Origin: Deltaproteobacteria bacterium
GTDB taxonomy: Bacteria; Myxococcota_A; UBA9160; SMWR01
Direction: 5' to 3'
Assembly (NCBI GenBank): GCA_019313605.1
Contig: JAFDAW010000120.1
Span: 1-8,007 of the forward strand
DNA length: 8,007 bases
The notes under the pieces: model-generated
The model's input: the letters and a program-made list of their open reading frames with translations, nothing else
Databases searched by the model: none
Told to the model about the DNA's origin: nothing
In this document: positions 6,262 to 8,007 of the stretch, in pieces
How the letters are laid out: each line of letters starts with the position of its first letter
Position numbering within the stretch: position 1 is the first letter of the stretch
Program-made: the position numbers and the translations under genes

Positions 6262-6290
6262 TAATACAGCGGCTGCATACTGTTGTATTA
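6262..6290. promoter_or_regulatory. Inverted repeat TAATACA-N15-TGTATTA in the cysH / HAF-gene divergent region
   Basis: Seven-base perfect arms at 6262-6268 and 6284-6290 are separated by 15 bases, so arm centres are 22 bases apart, about two helical turns. It lies just upstream of the candidate cysH -35 box in a clearly AT-rich patch within GC-rich DNA. It could bind a dimeric activator, for example a LysR-type regulator such as CysB, but no consensus match is claimed. The rest of the region, to 6410, has no gene that I can support. Confidence 0.4.
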
Positions 6291-6410
6291 ATCAATCTGT
6301 CGCCTGGCGTGCGCAGACTTGGATCCAATGTAGGCTTTTCCCCTCAACTTTACCTAGGCAAATGCCGATTCTTGTTTTGTGACGACTACCACACTTTCGG
6401 GGAAAGCCAC

Positions 6411-7664
6411 ATGACGAACCCAAAAGCCGGCTACATCCTCGCCCTTCTGGCGATCTCGGCACTCAGCGTGACTACAGCGAGCGCCTCTTTCATCCCCCTC
6501 GGAGTCGTCGACGGCCTGAAGGTCAACGGCAACTCCGCGGACGGCTCCTACATCGTCGGCCAATATCTCGACACTGGCGGCAACAAGATCGCGATGCGCT
6601 GGGACATCACCGGCTCCGACCCGCTCGAGGATCTGGGCGAACTACTGACAGGGAAGATCGAGAGCGAAGCGCGCGCCGCGTCAGCCAACGGCTCCGTGGT
6701 GGTTGGAGACTCCAAAGTCGAAGATCCGAACGATCCCGGCAAGGACGTGAAAGAAGCCTTCATCTGGGAAGACGGCGTAATGACGGGCCTCGGCTTCCTG
6801 GAGATCGCCACCGCCAAGGTGGAGAGTGCCGCCACCGCAGTTTCGGAAGACGGCCTCGTGGTCGCCGGCAAGTCCAAGGTCACAGACCCCAACGACGCCG
6901 GCAAGAGTGTCAAGGAAGCCTTCATCTGGGAAGACGGCGTCATGACCGGGCTCGGTTTCCTGGCCGATGACGGAGTCGACTACGAGAGTGAAGCGCTCGG
7001 CATTTCCGGTGACGGCTACGTGGTTGTCGGCAAGGCGAAGAACACCAATCCCTACGACGCAACCAAGAGCATCAAGGAAGCCTTCATCTGGGAAGACGGC
7101 GTGATGACGGGTCTCGGCTTCCTGCAAGACGACACCAGCAAATTGGAAAGCGAAGCGAGAGCGGCGTCCTACGACGGAAGCGTGGTGGTAGGCAGCTCAA
7201 AGGTGGACGATCCGAACGACCCGAGCAAGAGCGTCAAGGAAGCCTTCATCTGGGAAGACGGAGTCATGACCGGGCTCGGTTTCCTGGCGGATGCAGCGGG
7301 CCCGTTCGAAAGCAAGGCCACCGGTGTATCCGCTGACGGATCGGTCGTCGTCGGTGAGAGCAAGCTGGATACAGGCAAAGAGGCGTTCGTCTGGACCGCC
7401 GAGTCGAACGAAATGAGAAGCCTGCGCGACGTGCTCGAGGAAGACCTCGGTGTCGACCTCACCGGATGGACGCTCAGCAAGCCTCCGGTGATCTCGTCGG
7501 ACGGCGAAACCATGATCGCGCTCGCCACCAATCCAGACGGTGACGTCGAAGCCTTCGTCACCTACCTGCCCGAGCCCTCGGGCGGAATCTATGCGGGCAT
7601 CGCGTTACTCACGTGGATGGGACGTCGACGCTCGGCCAGATTGAAACGAGCCGGCACGTCGTAG
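6411..7664 (+). CDS. HAF-repeat extracellular protein with PEP-CTERM sorting signal
   Basis: This is an exported 417-residue protein of unknown role, probably surface-attached. MTNPK plus a hydrophobic run (7-20) and TTASAS make a signal peptide, cleaved near residue 25. The body consists of repeats of the HAF type (beta-strand pairs of the form DGSVVVG...EAFIWEDG...GLGFL). Four full units of exactly 54 residues (84-137, 138-191, 192-245, 246-299) are flanked by a divergent unit before (about 35-83) and a shortened one after (300 to about 337, EAFVW at 324-328). A short C-terminal domain (338-385) leads to LPEPSGG (386-392), a hydrophobic helix, and RRRSARLKR, the three-part PEP-CTERM signal cut by exosortases. 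The ATG at 6411 is chosen because the signal peptide begins there, with GGGGA upstream. The frame stays open upstream to 6309, but that part does not look like exported or coding sequence. No exosortase gene is in the window. Confidence 0.85.
   Translation: MTNPKAGYILALLAISALSVTTASASFIPLGVVDGLKVNGNSADGSYIVGQYLDTGGNKIAMRWDITGSDPLEDLGELLTGKIESEARAASANGSVVVGDSKVEDPNDPGKDVKEAFIWEDGVMTGLGFLEIATAKVESAATAVSEDGLVVAGKSKVTDPNDAGKSVKEAFIWEDGVMTGLGFLADDGVDYESEALGISGDGYVVVGKAKNTNPYDATKSIKEAFIWEDGVMTGLGFLQDDTSKLESEARAASYDGSVVVGSSKVDDPNDPSKSVKEAFIWEDGVMTGLGFLADAAGPFESKATGVSADGSVVVGESKLDTGKEAFVWTAESNEMRSLRDVLEEDLGVDLTGWTLSKPPVISSDGETMIALATNPDGDVEAFVTYLPEPSGGIYAGIALLTWMGRRRSARLKRAGTS
6660..7307 (+). repeat. 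Four in-frame tandem 162-base repeats (54-residue HAF units)
   Basis: Units are 6660-6821, 6822-6983, 6984-7145 and 7146-7307, with no length variation; a partial fifth follows to about 7421. A 23-base block encoding EAFIWEDG is identical in all four (6753-6775, 6915-6937, 7077-7099, 7239-7261), including synonymous positions. Units 2 and 4 share a further identical 26-base block (6939-6964, 7263-7288), whereas units 1 and 3 share a different synonymous version. The first half of each unit varies more. Confidence 0.9.
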
Positions 7665-7692
7665 GCGCCGCGACACCCGAAATGGACGCGGC

Positions 7693-8007
7693 CTAATCCG
7701 CCTCACGCTCTGCGAGCATCTCTGCGATCCGCTCTTCGCCGAGCGGATCCTTCCCCTTCACGCGCAAGCTCTCAGCCCACTCCGCCGCGAAATCCCGCTG
7801 CAGTGACGCGTTGACGATCAACGTCACGATCATTGCAATCAGCGCACCTAGCGCAGCAAGCGCCATGTCCTTGTGGGCGTCCCAAACATCACCTTGCGTT
7901 CCCAGATACGACTGCCCGAGATCGCCGCCGAACACGACCGACGCCCCCCATTCGATCAGCTCGTAGGTCAGCGATGTCGACATCGCGACATCGAGGGGAA
8001 GGAAGTA
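7693..8007 (-). CDS. DUF2238 (YjdF-like) integral membrane protein, C-terminal part (runs off the window)
   Basis: The reading frame is open to the window edge, and the visible 104 residues are the C-terminal end. LPLDVA and LTYELIEWGASVVFGG are followed by YLGTQGDVWDAHKDMALAALGALIAMIVTLIV. The YELIEW and LGTQGDxWDxxxDM signatures together with the following transmembrane helix are characteristic of the DUF2238 / YjdF inner-membrane family. Function is unknown in the family. After the last helix there is a charged cytosolic-type tail of about 40 residues (from NASLQRDF to AEREAD), rich in Glu, Arg and Lys. An internal ATG at 7983 is unlikely to be the start, because family sequence continues upstream of it. 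It converges on the HAF-repeat gene with a 28-base gap. Confidence 0.85.
   Translation of the reverse strand, partial: YFLPLDVAMSTSLTYELIEWGASVVFGGDLGQSYLGTQGDVWDAHKDMALAALGALIAMIVTLIVNASLQRDFAAEWAESLRVKGKDPLGEERIAEMLAEREAD

Noticed and set aside
6303..6330. Sigma-54 promoter (TGGC...TTGG) upstream of the HAF-repeat gene
   Set aside because: The GG and GC elements are not at the required -24/-12 spacing, and the -12 element is absent.
6309..6410. N-terminal extension of the HAF-repeat protein by 34 residues
   Set aside because: The extension would bury the signal peptide, and MTNPK at 6411 begins a textbook export signal. The extension is better read as 5' leader.
6350..6410. Cyclic-di-GMP riboswitch suggested by AGGCAAATGCC before the HAF-repeat gene
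   Set aside because: The later conserved elements of the GEMM-I consensus (such as ACGCAAAGCC) are missing and the paired stems do not form.
7667..7692. GCCGCG-N14-CGCGGC hairpin between the HAF-repeat and DUF2238 genes
   Set aside because: Six-base stem with a 14-base loop and no U-tract on either strand; plausible by chance at this GC content.

Overview
The window looks like ordinary chromosome from a high-GC Gram-negative bacterium. Two secreted proteins end in exosortase-type sorting tails, which implies an outer membrane and an exopolysaccharide/exosortase system. An F420-type LLM oxidoreductase sits beside them. That mix is common in uncultured delta-proteobacteria-like groups (Myxococcota, Desulfobacterota, Binatota), but this placement is a low-confidence inference. 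I see no rRNA, tRNA, insertion sequence, CRISPR array or phage gene.

Layout. Positions 1-2684 hold a minus-strand run read right to left: an LLM-class flavin/F420 oxidoreductase, bioA (biotin synthesis) 16 bases after it, then after an 84-base gap with a strong hairpin the start of a DAO-type FAD oxidoreductase that leaves the window. A 108-base divergent region with two perfect palindromes separates this from a plus-strand secreted trypsin-like serine protease (to 3851) with a calcium-loop-like linker and an IPTL-like C-terminal anchor. A short minus-strand gene (3937-4245) encodes an unrecognised 102-residue secreted protein. It diverges from a plus-strand fumarylacetoacetate-hydrolase-family gene (4417-5457). 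That protein keeps the fold signatures but has lost most of the expected metal-binding and catalytic residues. Its stop codon overlaps that of a convergent cysH (5454-6224), an iron-sulfur APS/PAPS reductase. An AT-rich divergent region (6225-6410) with operator-like palindromes leads to a HAF-repeat protein with four 54-residue tandem repeats and a PEP-CTERM tail (6411-7664). The window closes with the C-terminal part of a DUF2238 (YjdF-like) membrane protein on the minus strand.

Together these are housekeeping genes (biotin, sulfate assimilation, redox enzymes) interleaved with envelope or surface proteins. I find no single multi-gene novel system. The most unusual items are the apparently dead FAH-family protein, the alternating repeat structure of the HAF protein, two different sorting tails within 4 kb, and a possible leaderless, operator-embedded promoter for cysH.
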